Below, piece after piece: positions 1 to 7,301 of a stretch of 64,000 nucleotides of DNA. Position 1 is the first letter of the stretch. Each line of letters opens with the position of its first letter. Made by a program: the position numbers and the translations under genes. The DNA lies in the NCBI GenBank assembly GCA_021463845.1, contig JAJTXV010000004.1:1-64000 (forward strand). Reading direction: 5' to 3'. The notes under the pieces were generated by a model. The model was not told the DNA's origin. It ran no database searches and was given only the letters and a program-made list of their open reading frames with translations. This stretch comes from Anaerolineales bacterium. GTDB lineage: Bacteria > Chloroflexota > Anaerolineae > Anaerolineales > UBA11579.

Positions 1-1365
1 TCTCTTGAGGGCGGCGAGATCAGCGATGGGCAGCTATTGACCCTCACGGCTGAACCAGGGGCGGAGATCTATTTCACCCTGGATGGGTCAACACCGACAG
101 TCTCAGATCATCTATATGTTCAACCCTTTGAAATAGACAAAACCATGACGGTTCGAGCGATCGCAGCCGTCGCCGGACAACTGCCCTCAACCGTTGCTAC
201 GCACACCTACATCGTGGGCGTTGAGCACGATCTACCCATCATCGCTTTGTCGACCGATCCTGAGCACCTATTTGGATATGATGGAATTTATTCAAACTGG
301 GGCTGGGAAATTGAGCGGCCTGTGCATGTCGCCTTTTACGAAACCGATGGACTGGCCTTCTCTTTTGACGCTGGCTTTGAAATTGCCGGGGGTTCCAGCC
401 AGGAGTTTCCACAAAAATCATTTGCCATCCACTTGAGAAAGGACTATGGCACGGAGGAACTCAATTATCCGCTTTTCGCTGGCAATGAAGTCACCTCCTT
501 CCGGCATCTCCTGCTCCGCACCTCTGGGCAAGACCAATATATGACCAAGGTTCGAGATGCTTTCATTCAGCGAGCAGTAATGAATGTGATCGATCTGGAT
601 GTGATGGATTCAAGGCCTTGCGTGGTGTATCTGAACGGCGAATATTGGGGAGTATATAACATCCGCGAAAAGGTGAATGAGGATTATCTAGCCAGTCACT
701 ATGGACTGGACCCGAATCGCGTAGATATCCTTTTGAACAATGGCCAAGCTTTAGCTGGCAGCAATGAAGACTATAAAGCCTTGATGGAGTATGTTGAAAC
801 GCACGACATGCAAATTCAAGAGCATTATGAATATGTCGCTTCCCAGGTTGATATTGATAATCTAATGGATTACCTCATTGTTCATAGCTACTTTGGGAAC
901 ACAAGCTTAGATATCAAATATTGGCGCGATCAGAGTGATGGGAAGTGGCGCTGGGTTCTATATGACTTGGATTGGGCCTTATTTAAGGGGACGCATACTT
1001 GGAACAACATGAGGGCGATCTTCAATCCTGAAGGCTTAGGTGATGGGAATTGGATAGATACAACCTTGCAAGTGGAGTTATTGAAGAACGAGCATTTTAG
1101 GGAGGAGTTTATACGACGCTACGCCTATTATGCAAATACCTATTTCACTCCTGAACGACTGCTCCCGATGTTCAATGAAATGGTTGCGGAGATCGAATCA
1201 GAAATGCCGAGGAACGAGCAGCGCTGGCCCAATAACTGGGGAGGATGGGCACTGCATGTGTCGTTTGTCCGGCAAATCCTCCAGGAGAAACCAGAAATCG
1301 AGAGAAACAATCTACAGAGATTCTTCAGGCTGAGTGATGAGGAAATGCAAGAGTTGTTTCCGTGA
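1..1365 (+). CDS. CotH kinase-like protein with chitobiase-type C-terminal repeat domain (5' partial)
   Basis: The frame is open from base 1, so the start lies outside the window. The first visible segment (GAEIYFTLDGSTP, then a VRAIAA strand) matches the CHB_HEX_C_1 beta-sandwich often found next to CotH domains in secreted proteins. The rest is a CotH-type domain: GGSSQEFPQKSF corresponds to the RGnSS..pKKsy signature, and YLNGEYWGVYNIREKVNEDY and RWVLYDLDWALF carry the conserved YNxRE and DxD positions. CotH proteins are atypical protein kinases, and bacterial homologues are often exported cell-surface proteins. Substrate unknown. It converges with the amidase gene; the gap is 58 bp. Confidence 0.85.
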   Translation, partial: SLEGGEISDGQLLTLTAEPGAEIYFTLDGSTPTVSDHLYVQPFEIDKTMTVRAIAAVAGQLPSTVATHTYIVGVEHDLPIIALSTDPEHLFGYDGIYSNWGWEIERPVHVAFYETDGLAFSFDAGFEIAGGSSQEFPQKSFAIHLRKDYGTEELNYPLFAGNEVTSFRHLLLRTSGQDQYMTKVRDAFIQRAVMNVIDLDVMDSRPCVVYLNGEYWGVYNIREKVNEDYLASHYGLDPNRVDILLNNGQALAGSNEDYKALMEYVETHDMQIQEHYEYVASQVDIDNLMDYLIVHSYFGNTSLDIKYWRDQSDGKWRWVLYDLDWALFKGTHTWNNMRAIFNPEGLGDGNWIDTTLQVELLKNEHFREEFIRRYAYYANTYFTPERLLPMFNEMVAEIESEMPRNEQRWPNNWGGWALHVSFVRQILQEKPEIERNNLQRFFRLSDEEMQELFP

Positions 1366-1423
1366 CCAATCTCATCTTTCTTCCAATTGGAAAACACGGA
1401 GTTGCAATATCTGGTGATTCTTT

Positions 1424-2326
1424 TTAGCGGAGACCCCGTCGAGGATCAGAGTGACGGCGTCGCCCTGCACCCAAAACAAAGTTTGCACTAACCTGGGGTT
1501 CCGTCTCCGGTTCCGGTCCCGTTTCGGTTTCTGTCTCTGGGACGGACACAGCAGCCAGCCAATTGCTATGAACAAAACCATCAGCTCCGTTGAACCAGAA
1601 TTTACACCAAGTGGCTACTCCGTCAACGGGCTCACCCTTTAGCTGTTCTGTTACGCGAATCACCTGCCCTTTTTTTAGCTGCCCGAGCTTGGGGAAACCG
1701 GTACCAGGGCCAGTACGCACGTTCAAGATCGCCGTAGCCGTTGCAAATGTGCCGCCGGGTTCAGGCATAGGTGCAGGTGCGGCTACTCCACTCAGGTTGT
1801 TGACACGCTGGATAATCCAGCTCAGCTTGCTAGAGGGATCAGTCGAGAGTCCCATGAATTCGCCTGGGCATGCAGTAGCAAATCTGGGCGCGGCAAACTC
1901 CCGATGTCCTCTAACGATAAGACGCGTATTATTCTCTCGATTAAATTTGTAAATGATTTGGGCGGCAGATTCTAGTTGCCCTTGAGTCGGCTGCTCTACT
2001 TCAAAGTTGCCCTCTAACAAAATCCCAAAGCCCCATTGGTTCGAACTTTCAGTTCCTTTGTACCAATCTGTAGCGTGATAGAGCTGATACTTTAAGTCTT
2101 GGGTTTGGAGCCATTGCCCGTCGCCCGCCACTGCAAAGCTGTATAGCAAAAACTTGTATCCGAATTCGCCTTTTGTAGACGGGTAATTTCTCCCCTTGTG
2201 ACGCTCGTTGTGGGAGGCTAGCCGCTTCTTTAACTGCTCCAAATTCACGGGTACACCAACGTCAGCAGAATGATGGATCGTTGCAAAACGAATTTGTTGT
2301 AATGAACGAGTTAGAGATAGGCTCAT
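1424..2326 (-). CDS. N-acetylmuramoyl-L-alanine amidase (PGRP/AmpD fold) with SH3b domain, endolysin-like
   Basis: The N-terminal half (about residues 12-170) is a zinc amidase: ATIHHSADVG gives the first His ligand and GHREFA...ACPG the late His/Cys positions. These enzymes cut the amide bond between MurNAc and L-Ala in peptidoglycan. Residues about 195-265 are a bacterial SH3 domain (ATAILNVRTGPGTGF, GFVHSNWL) for wall binding. There is no signal peptide, which fits a phage- or element-type lysin. A Pro/Glu/Thr-rich linker ends in an abnormal Arg-rich tail. Another frame beyond the linker gives a more natural tail ending at 1372, so a frameshift is possible. ATG with AGGA 6 nt upstream. Confidence 0.85.
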   Translation of the reverse strand: MSLSLTRSLQQIRFATIHHSADVGVPVNLEQLKKRLASHNERHKGRNYPSTKGEFGYKFLLYSFAVAGDGQWLQTQDLKYQLYHATDWYKGTESSNQWGFGILLEGNFEVEQPTQGQLESAAQIIYKFNRENNTRLIVRGHREFAAPRFATACPGEFMGLSTDPSSKLSWIIQRVNNLSGVAAPAPMPEPGGTFATATAILNVRTGPGTGFPKLGQLKKGQVIRVTEQLKGEPVDGVATWCKFWFNGADGFVHSNWLAAVSVPETETETGPEPETEPQVSANFVLGAGRRRHSDPRRGLR

Positions 2327-2469
2327 TATTAGTCCTGTCGAACGTGGTGAGTGGCATTGGAACTAGCTCACTCAGTAGTTCAAGTCTAGTACTTTTGTAG
2401 CTCTACGCCTTTTCTTAGCGGTCATTTGATGACGATCTGTCACTAGCAATTAGTGCAATTTCTAGGCCA

Positions 2470-2508
2470 GGAGTCGAACCTTTCAACCAATTGATTAAGA
2501 GTCTACTG
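2470..2508 (-). repeat. degenerate tRNA-Lys 3'-half remnant
   Basis: This stretch repeats the T-arm, variable loop and anticodon arm of the intact tRNA next door. Bases 2483-2503 are identical to it, but there is one inserted base and several substitutions, and the D-arm and 5' acceptor strand are missing. It cannot fold as a tRNA. It is probably the scar of an earlier integration or excision at the same tRNA. Confidence 0.7.
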
Positions 2509-2518
2509 CGCAGGGGGA

Positions 2519-2544
2519 ACAAAAAAGACGGCCAGCGGCCGTCT
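2519..2544 (-). terminator. intrinsic terminator of tRNA-Lys
   Basis: On the minus strand, AGACGGCC and GGCCGTCT form an 8-bp stem with a 3-nt loop, followed by six T. It starts 3 nt after the tRNA discriminator base. Confidence 0.8.
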
Positions 2545-2547
2545 CAG

Positions 2548-2619
<72 letters not shown>

Positions 2620-2630
2620 GTAGACGCAAG

Positions 2631-2636
2631 ATTATA
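2631..2636 (-). promoter_or_regulatory. -10 box of the element-supplied tRNA-Lys promoter
   Basis: TATAAT on the minus strand, 11 nt before the tRNA 5' end. The displaced native 5' half has the same arrangement (TATAAT at 7293-7288, 12 nt away). No clear -35 box. Confidence 0.6.
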
Positions 2637-2682
2637 ACAAAACTACGGGTAAATCTTGAAACTTTTTGCTAATTTGGAACTT

Positions 2683-3861
2683 TCAGGCTTCCTTTGACGA
2701 AATCGGGTGCAGATCGGGTGCAGTTGCAGACAGCTCGCTCACAGAGATTGGACTAATCAAGTTCTCGACAACATAAGCCGCTTTTTCCTGGCCGCTGGGT
2801 ATCAAGTGGCCGTAAACATCCAGCGTTATGCTCGCCCGTGAATGGCCAAGCCGCCGAGAAACCACGAGCACATCTACTCCATTGTTCAACATCAGAGAAG
2901 CTGCCGTGTGCCGCAAGTCATGAAAGCGGATTTTAGGTAGCCCTGCTCTTTTCAGCAGCGAGCGAAATTCTCTCACCACGTTTGGCGGATTTAGCGGAGT
3001 GCCAACTACTGACGGAAAGACCAACCCGAGGTCTTCCCACTTCTCAGCTCTTACCCGGGCATCCAGCTGAAGGACATAGTGCTGATTGAGCAGGTCAACG
3101 GTTTCATTGCCCAGCTTGATTGTTCGAAATCCGTTCTTTGTTTTGGGAACCACAAACTCAAATCCACCGCCTGGCAATGGCTTTGCCTGCCGTGTAATCC
3201 TCATCGTTTTATTGGCAGAGTCGAAGTCTTCCCATTTCAAGCCGAGAAGCTCGCCTTGTCTTACCCCTGTTGCCAGAACGAAGAAGTAGAAAACAAACTC
3301 ACGGAAGCTTTTAGTCTTTGCCGCGATTAGAAGCCTCTGGATTTGCTCCTCATCCAAAACGCACATTTCCTTTTCCTGTGGTTTTGGTGGACTGGTTGCG
3401 CCATCCGGATTCAAAGAGATTATTCCCAGCTTAACTGCCTGGTTCAAGCTGCGATGAATAACCGCATGAACCATTTGAACTGTTCGAGCTCCCCTGCCGC
3501 TGGCTATGAGCTTGTCGTAAAGCTGCTGAATTCGAGCAGGCCGCAACTCACTGAGCTTCACTTTGCTTAGCTCTGGAAGAACATAGTGATTGACTACCTG
3601 GCTATACTGCTTTAGCGTTCCACGCCGAAGCCTTGCCTCAACGGTCTTCAACCAACCTTCGAGAAACTCGCCATAGGTTATCTTTGAGCTGCTGTATGTA
3701 AGCCCCGCTGAAACCTTCTGATGAGTTTCCCGCAACCAAGCACGACATTCAGCCTGAGACTTGCCAGTGAAGGACAGTCTTCGGCCTTGCAAACTGATTT
3801 GAGCTCGCCAAGTTCCGTTGGCACGCCTGAAAATCGTTCCTTCGTTTTTTCCTCTGGTCAT
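2683..3861 (-). CDS. int: tyrosine recombinase / phage-type integrase
   Basis: 392 residues. It catalyses site-specific integration and excision of the element at tRNA-Lys. An N-terminal arm-binding region (about 1-55) precedes a core-binding SAM-like domain (about 62-160) and the catalytic domain (about 165-370). The catalytic set is present: R201 (ATGVRQGE), K242, H314 and R317 (HDLRHTA), H340 (LGHSR) and nucleophile Y350. Its 3' end overlaps the paired TCGGGTGCA arm-type repeats. ATG with AGGAG 4 nt upstream, and that ribosome-binding site lies in a perfect 9-bp hairpin. It sits 79 bp downstream of the excisionase-like gene and next to attL. Confidence 0.93.
   Translation of the reverse strand: MTRGKNEGTIFRRANGTWRAQISLQGRRLSFTGKSQAECRAWLRETHQKVSAGLTYSSSKITYGEFLEGWLKTVEARLRRGTLKQYSQVVNHYVLPELSKVKLSELRPARIQQLYDKLIASGRGARTVQMVHAVIHRSLNQAVKLGIISLNPDGATSPPKPQEKEMCVLDEEQIQRLLIAAKTKSFREFVFYFFVLATGVRQGELLGLKWEDFDSANKTMRITRQAKPLPGGGFEFVVPKTKNGFRTIKLGNETVDLLNQHYVLQLDARVRAEKWEDLGLVFPSVVGTPLNPPNVVREFRSLLKRAGLPKIRFHDLRHTAASLMLNNGVDVLVVSRRLGHSRASITLDVYGHLIPSGQEKAAYVVENLISPISVSELSATAPDLHPISSKEA
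2703..2722. repeat. paired integrase arm-type sites, left
   Basis: TCGGGTGCA occurs at 2703-2711 and 2714-2722, an 11-bp period. The same 9-mer pair with the same 11-bp period is at 7115-7134 near the other end. Position (about 85 and 105 bp from the cores) and pairing fit lambda-type integrase arm sites. The left pair also encodes part of the integrase C-terminus. Confidence 0.6.
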
Positions 3862-3865
3862 GCTT

Positions 3866-3891
3866 TCTCCTATTTGAAAGTGAATAGGAGA
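3866..3891 (-). promoter_or_regulatory. hairpin sequestering the integrase ribosome-binding site
   Basis: In the leftward mRNA, TCTCCTATT pairs perfectly with AATAGGAGA across an 8-nt loop. The second arm contains the AGGAG ribosome-binding site of the integrase, 4 nt before its ATG. The first arm is therefore an anti-Shine-Dalgarno sequence. Confidence 0.6.
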
Positions 3892-3940
3892 ATGGCAAAT
3901 AGGTTTGCTATTCGGTTAGTAACGTGCAGAAGAGCCAGAG

Positions 3941-4153
3941 TCATTTTATACCCTTCTGCCCGGATTGAGAAACACGCTCTTGAATAAAGCGGTTCAGGTC
4001 TTCTGGCCGCACACGCCTAGCCCCTAGAATTTTGACGGTAGGCAGTATCCCCTTCTGCATGAGTTGATAGGCGAAGGCACGGCTGATATTTAGAATTTTG
4101 GCTACCTGGCTAGCTTTGAGCAGTGGTTCTGGGAAGTGGCTTTCCAAGCTCAT
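3941..4153 (-). CDS. xis: excisionase-like MerR-type helix-turn-helix protein
   Basis: 70 residues. The core (LLKASQVAKILNIS...AYQLMQKGILP...RRVRPEDLNRFI) is the excisionase/MerR-like HTH with its wing, as in Xis proteins that steer integrases towards excision. Some relatives instead act as transcriptional regulators. Its start overlaps the stop of the replication gene (ATGA), so the two are translationally coupled, and integrase follows. Confidence 0.82.
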   Translation of the reverse strand: MSLESHFPEPLLKASQVAKILNISRAFAYQLMQKGILPTVKILGARRVRPEDLNRFIQERVSQSGQKGIK

Positions 4154-5046
4154 TCTTCGCCACCGTCATTCAGCAGAGATTTGAACTTATCCCCGCGCTT
4201 CTTCCTGCCATTCTCTATCAGGGCTTTGAGTGTTCCCTCGCCAATTACATCCACTAAGACGGACAGACTGGGCGAAACCTGCTTGAACATCCATTCAGCT
4301 ATTCTGGAAAGCTCTTTGGTGCGCGCATCTACAATTGTTCTGCCTGCCTTGACATGCTGCTTGACGAACTCCTGCCAATAGGGAGCGTCAATCTCGACAA
4401 AGTCACGAAGATGAGGAATTGACTTGTTCGACCACTCATCAGGCGAGCTGGGCAGCACATCCGCAGCTATCAGGTCAGCGCGTGGCCCTCTGGCCTCCAT
4501 TTCAAGCCGCACTGGCCCGTGATAGTCATAGACGCGCAAATGGCGCGAGGAAGCCCTGCTGCCCAGCCGAAAAATTGAATGGCCGATTTCGCCGTTCTCT
4601 TTTGGGTTGTGCCGGCTGTGCTCAAAGCGGAAGGTTTCCCGCCTCGCCCGTGTAATGAATAAATCCTGTTTGTCTGCTTGATCCAGCATGACAGGCGTAA
4701 ACGGCACACCATCCCAAGCGAGGTCAATTCGCTTAACTCTGAATTTGTCATTGCGCTGTAGGACTAAAAAGAATTCTTGAAGTGTTTCAGGCGGCAACGC
4801 TTCGCAAGCAGTACCAGGCAATTCCAGATGAAAATGCCCTTCTTGTTCATCACCGCTGCTGTGCTGGGGCAGGCAGTACAACTTGGCCGCTGCCAATCCT
4901 TTGAAGATTTTCTTATAGAGCCTGCCGCCGTAACCTTGGTCATGCAAAACGCCTAGACGCGGCTCCAGCCAGGCATGCCAGAGGTTATGAGCGTGGTCTA
5001 GCGACGCCCACACAGTTACTGCGAACCAATGAATATGAAATTCCAT
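4150..5046 (-). CDS. replication initiation protein, Rep_trans-like
   Basis: 298 residues. KRIDLAWDGVPF and HLRVYDYHGPVRLEMEARGPRADLIA resemble the conserved core of the Rep_trans (replication initiation factor) family, which nicks double-strand origins for rolling-circle replication. The C-terminal part (about 200-298) is more variable. ATG with GGAGAG 3 nt upstream. It is the first gene of the rep-xis-int operon and is preceded by a palindrome-rich stretch that could be its origin. An integrative element with its own Rep resembles integrative plasmids. Family assignment is from motifs only. Confidence 0.75.
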   Translation of the reverse strand: MEFHIHWFAVTVWASLDHAHNLWHAWLEPRLGVLHDQGYGGRLYKKIFKGLAAAKLYCLPQHSSGDEQEGHFHLELPGTACEALPPETLQEFFLVLQRNDKFRVKRIDLAWDGVPFTPVMLDQADKQDLFITRARRETFRFEHSRHNPKENGEIGHSIFRLGSRASSRHLRVYDYHGPVRLEMEARGPRADLIAADVLPSSPDEWSNKSIPHLRDFVEIDAPYWQEFVKQHVKAGRTIVDARTKELSRIAEWMFKQVSPSLSVLVDVIGEGTLKALIENGRKKRGDKFKSLLNDGGEE

Positions 5047-5581
5047 GTTCTCTCCAAACCAAACATTTCCACCCCCCTAACAGTATCGGGGGGTGAAATC
5101 CGAATTTCGGAGCGATGTTGATTTGGAGATAGTGCGGCTGGGGATCCCCCTTCCCCGCCGCAGGGCGGGGCCCCTTCCCCCAGCCGCCAGCTCAAAAGAC
5201 AGCAGCCCAAATGCCTATGACCAAACCCGTTACGCTGCTGGGAAACGCAGCGTGTCCGTCTCGCTCCTGCGATAGGAAAACCAAAAGCCCTATCGCATAC
5301 CGCTCGCCGGTATCCGGATGGCAAGTTGAGTAGCTAGCCAAAACTATCTACCTTGATTGCCGACAACTATTCAGTTGTGTTTGGTCTGAATTCACTACGG
5401 GCTCCCGCCTGACCAACTAGGCTACCCGCTTAGGTCGTATCTTTTCAACACACGCCCGACCTATTCGACGTGCCTTGCCCCTAGCCAGCGCCTTCCTAGA
5501 TAGGGCGTATATTAGCAGTCGTAAGCATTATGTCAACCTAGGAAAAGTCCATAGTATCTATCACTTATCTATTTCCCCCCA
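5047..5581. other. non-coding, palindrome-rich region; candidate origin
   Basis: 535 bp without a convincing gene. A stack of palindromes lies upstream of rep. ACCCCCC/GGGGGGT is at 5071-5094 with a 10-nt loop, and TCCGAATTTCGGA is at 5099-5111. GGGGATCCCC is at 5140-5149, and CCCCGCC/GGCGGGG is at 5153-5170. Such hairpins suit a rolling-circle nick site. From 5330 to 5580 the sequence is AT-richer. It includes a tRNA-like D-arm on the minus strand (GCCTAGTTGGTCAGGC, about 5417-5432), but no complete tRNA can be folded. Confidence 0.5.
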
Positions 5582-6154
5582 CTACAGTTTATTCTTCAAG
5601 GAGCCATCCAGAAACGGAGGGTCTACTAGAGCTAGAGCCTCAGCGTATTTTCCAAAGTAAGAAGCTGCTCCACTATTAGGCACATTTTCAAGAATCAATA
5701 GAACCAGTCTATCCAATTGAAAAGTATCTAAACGAAAACTTGCTTCAGTTGAAATAAGCGGGTCGGCGGGAAGATTAATTGATACCAAAAAGGAATCAGG
5801 TCTACCATCGGGATATCTGGTGACATAGAATTTTTGCAGGCTCTGAATGCAATCCGAAAACAGTTGCAAATCCTTTGAAGAAGGCAAATTGTAATTTGCC
5901 CTAAAATCCGCCCACAATCTCCCCAAGTCATGAACATAGGGTTTTTGTCCTAAAGCTTTGACATCAAGGTACATTACGAGACCACTCTTTATAAAGTATT
6001 CGACCGCCATGTGAAGAATCCAGGGGGCGACATCATGCATTTTGTGAGTAAGCGCCAATCTGCCTAGCACGTAATATTGAGCAGCCATAGCAATAAAATT
6101 CAGCGAGTGAAGATAATTCGCTGGTCGAGGAAAGTCAGCTGTACTAGGCTTCAT
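5582..6154 (-). CDS. HEPN-domain protein (element cargo)
   Basis: 190 residues, lower GC than host genes. The helical N-terminal 120 residues look like a HEPN domain: a helix with A-VEYFIKSGL (about 50-60), then VHDLGRL (74-80) and FYVTRYPDG (109-117), the last matching the Y..tRYPD motif of HEPN proteins. Many HEPN proteins are RNases in toxin-antitoxin or anti-phage systems, others only bind nucleotides. A classical Rx4-6H motif is not placed with certainty (RLALTH at 32-37 is the only clear match). The start overlaps the upstream zinc-ribbon gene by 4 bp, so the two form one unit. No MNT-type antitoxin partner is present. Confidence 0.65.
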   Translation of the reverse strand: MKPSTADFPRPANYLHSLNFIAMAAQYYVLGRLALTHKMHDVAPWILHMAVEYFIKSGLVMYLDVKALGQKPYVHDLGRLWADFRANYNLPSSKDLQLFSDCIQSLQKFYVTRYPDGRPDSFLVSINLPADPLISTEASFRLDTFQLDRLVLLILENVPNSGAASYFGKYAEALALVDPPFLDGSLKNKL

Positions 6155-6987
6155 AGTGCCAGTTTAGATAAGTTCATTACTAAGTTGTAAACAAACCACC
6201 CGTCAATCCCGCTAAAAATTTGTGGCTTGGCGCTAGTTGCATCTCGTTGAATGCCAAGGCCATCCGTGTACGGAGAAAAGGAAACGATCTTGGGGTATGC
6301 AACTCGAAAAGATTTGGAACTCCCCGTGAAATAAATATGCTTGTTTGTAATCGCAAAGACACCAGTATCAACGTGCGTTATCTGCGAAGTTACTTGAGGA
6401 GTACCCTTGAAACCTCCAATCCGATAATAAACACCTTTAGCTATTCGGACATTTACTCCAGACGAGCTGCCAGAGTAAGTCGTTCTTGACCTTGGCTCAT
6501 GGTATTCGACTTGGTTGTATACATAAATGATTCTTTCGGATTTGAGCAAGTTAAAGGGCAAGTGTCCTTGGATTCTGACCCTTTCAGAGATTTTGCCTTC
6601 AAGGGTGTCTCTTAAGATTCCTGCTTGAATCAGTTTTGTGTACGAGTTCTCTTCGTTAATATCATCTTGTTTGAGGTCAAAATGCTTCATGTAACTTACG
6701 AGCGCATCTTCTTCGCTTTCTTCGAGCAAATCATCCTCCAAAGCTTCTGCAACAGCAATATCGAATGCGCTTATTAGTATTTCTTTAAAATCTGCTTCGC
6801 TAAGAAAAGAGTTGCTTTTCATCTCTGTGAGCTTGTTTTCAAGTTTCTTTAGTTCAGTCTTTGAAGTCGCGGCTGAAGCAGCAAGGTCTTCTACTTGTGA
6901 TTTCTCGGCTTCGAAAATGACCTGGCACTCCTGATGAACCCCTCTGAGTAAGCCCGCATCTTTCCCACAGAATTTACATTTGGCCAC
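6151..6987 (-). CDS. zinc-ribbon / TerB-like / PH-like protein (element cargo)
   Basis: 278 residues, GTG start with GAGGTG 4 nt upstream. C4-x2-C7 and H18-x2-C21 form a small zinc-binding knuckle. About 25-60 is charged and heptad-like (coiled coil). About 65-110 (ISAFDIAVAEALEDDLLEES) resembles a TerB-like helical domain. About 200-275 contains DTGVFAITNKHIYFTG and a late dgl.i.d pattern, like bacterial PH/GRAM-type domains. No catalytic site is seen, which suggests a sensor or scaffold. It is the first gene of the cargo operon and overlaps the HEPN gene by 4 bp. Domain calls are by eye. Confidence 0.55.
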   Translation of the reverse strand: MAKCKFCGKDAGLLRGVHQECQVIFEAEKSQVEDLAASAATSKTELKKLENKLTEMKSNSFLSEADFKEILISAFDIAVAEALEDDLLEESEEDALVSYMKHFDLKQDDINEENSYTKLIQAGILRDTLEGKISERVRIQGHLPFNLLKSERIIYVYNQVEYHEPRSRTTYSGSSSGVNVRIAKGVYYRIGGFKGTPQVTSQITHVDTGVFAITNKHIYFTGSSKSFRVAYPKIVSFSPYTDGLGIQRDATSAKPQIFSGIDGWFVYNLVMNLSKLAL

Positions 6988-7063
6988 GTATCACCTCAAT
7001 GCTGTTTGGCACTCTACACCCCAAGCCTTTGACACTAATATCTTACTACGCTATACCTCCACG

Positions 7064-7090
7064 ATAAAAAGCGCACCTCATGGGTGCGCT
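7064..7090 (-). terminator. intrinsic terminator guarding the cargo operon
   Basis: Minus strand: AGCGCACC and GGTGCGCT form an 8-bp stem with a 5-nt loop, followed by TTTTTATC. It stops leftward transcription that starts at the displaced tRNA-Lys promoter (7293-7288) before it enters the cargo genes. Confidence 0.75.
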
Positions 7091-7114
7091 CTTCGCCATT
7101 TACCATTCCCCCAA

Positions 7115-7134
7115 TCGGGTGCAATTCGGGTGCA
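7115..7134. repeat. paired integrase arm-type sites, right
   Basis: TCGGGTGCA at 7115-7123 and 7126-7134, same orientation and 11-bp period as the left pair at 2703-2722. Confidence 0.6.
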
Positions 7135-7237
7135 GATAGAAACAGTTGCTGTAGAACTTGTAGACTTTATTGGCTGAATTTACCCGTAAAAACTGGCTTT
7201 GTAGACGACTTAGACCCTATATTCAAGGCTCAAAGCA

Positions 7238-7275
7238 ATTAAGAGTCAACTGCTCTACCATTGAGCTACGGGACC
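7238..7275 (-). repeat. attachment-site repeat, right (attR); orphan tRNA-Lys 5' half
   Basis: 38 bp identical to 2582-2619. This is the original chromosomal tRNA-Lys 5' half, still preceded by a TATAAT box (7293-7288) 12 nt upstream, but cut off from its 3' half by the element. Confidence 0.85.
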
Positions 7276-7301
7276 AACAGAAGCGAGATTATACCAAAGG
7301 A

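Larger units (their letters stand above)
2327..2547. other. intergenic region between amidase and tRNA-Lys
   Basis: No credible coding sequence. It contains a degenerate tRNA-Lys 3' fragment (2470-2508) and the terminator of the intact tRNA (2519-2544). The rest is AT-rich with nothing recognisable. Confidence 0.6.
6988..7301. other. right-end regulatory region of the element
   Basis: No gene. From left to right it holds the leader of the cargo operon, an intrinsic terminator (7064-7090), the right arm-type sites (7115-7134), TTTACCCGTA at 7179-7188 (inverted copy at 2644-2653 near the left end), and the displaced tRNA 5' half with its promoter. Confidence 0.7.

Noticed and set aside
5016-5324. 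102-codon open frame on the minus strand overlapping the start of rep
   Set aside because: It runs through the palindrome stack, has no RBS and no motif; more likely origin DNA.
5395-5440. possible complete tRNA on the minus strand
   Set aside because: Acceptor strand and D-arm spacing fit, but no anticodon stem, T-arm or matching 3' acceptor strand can be found.
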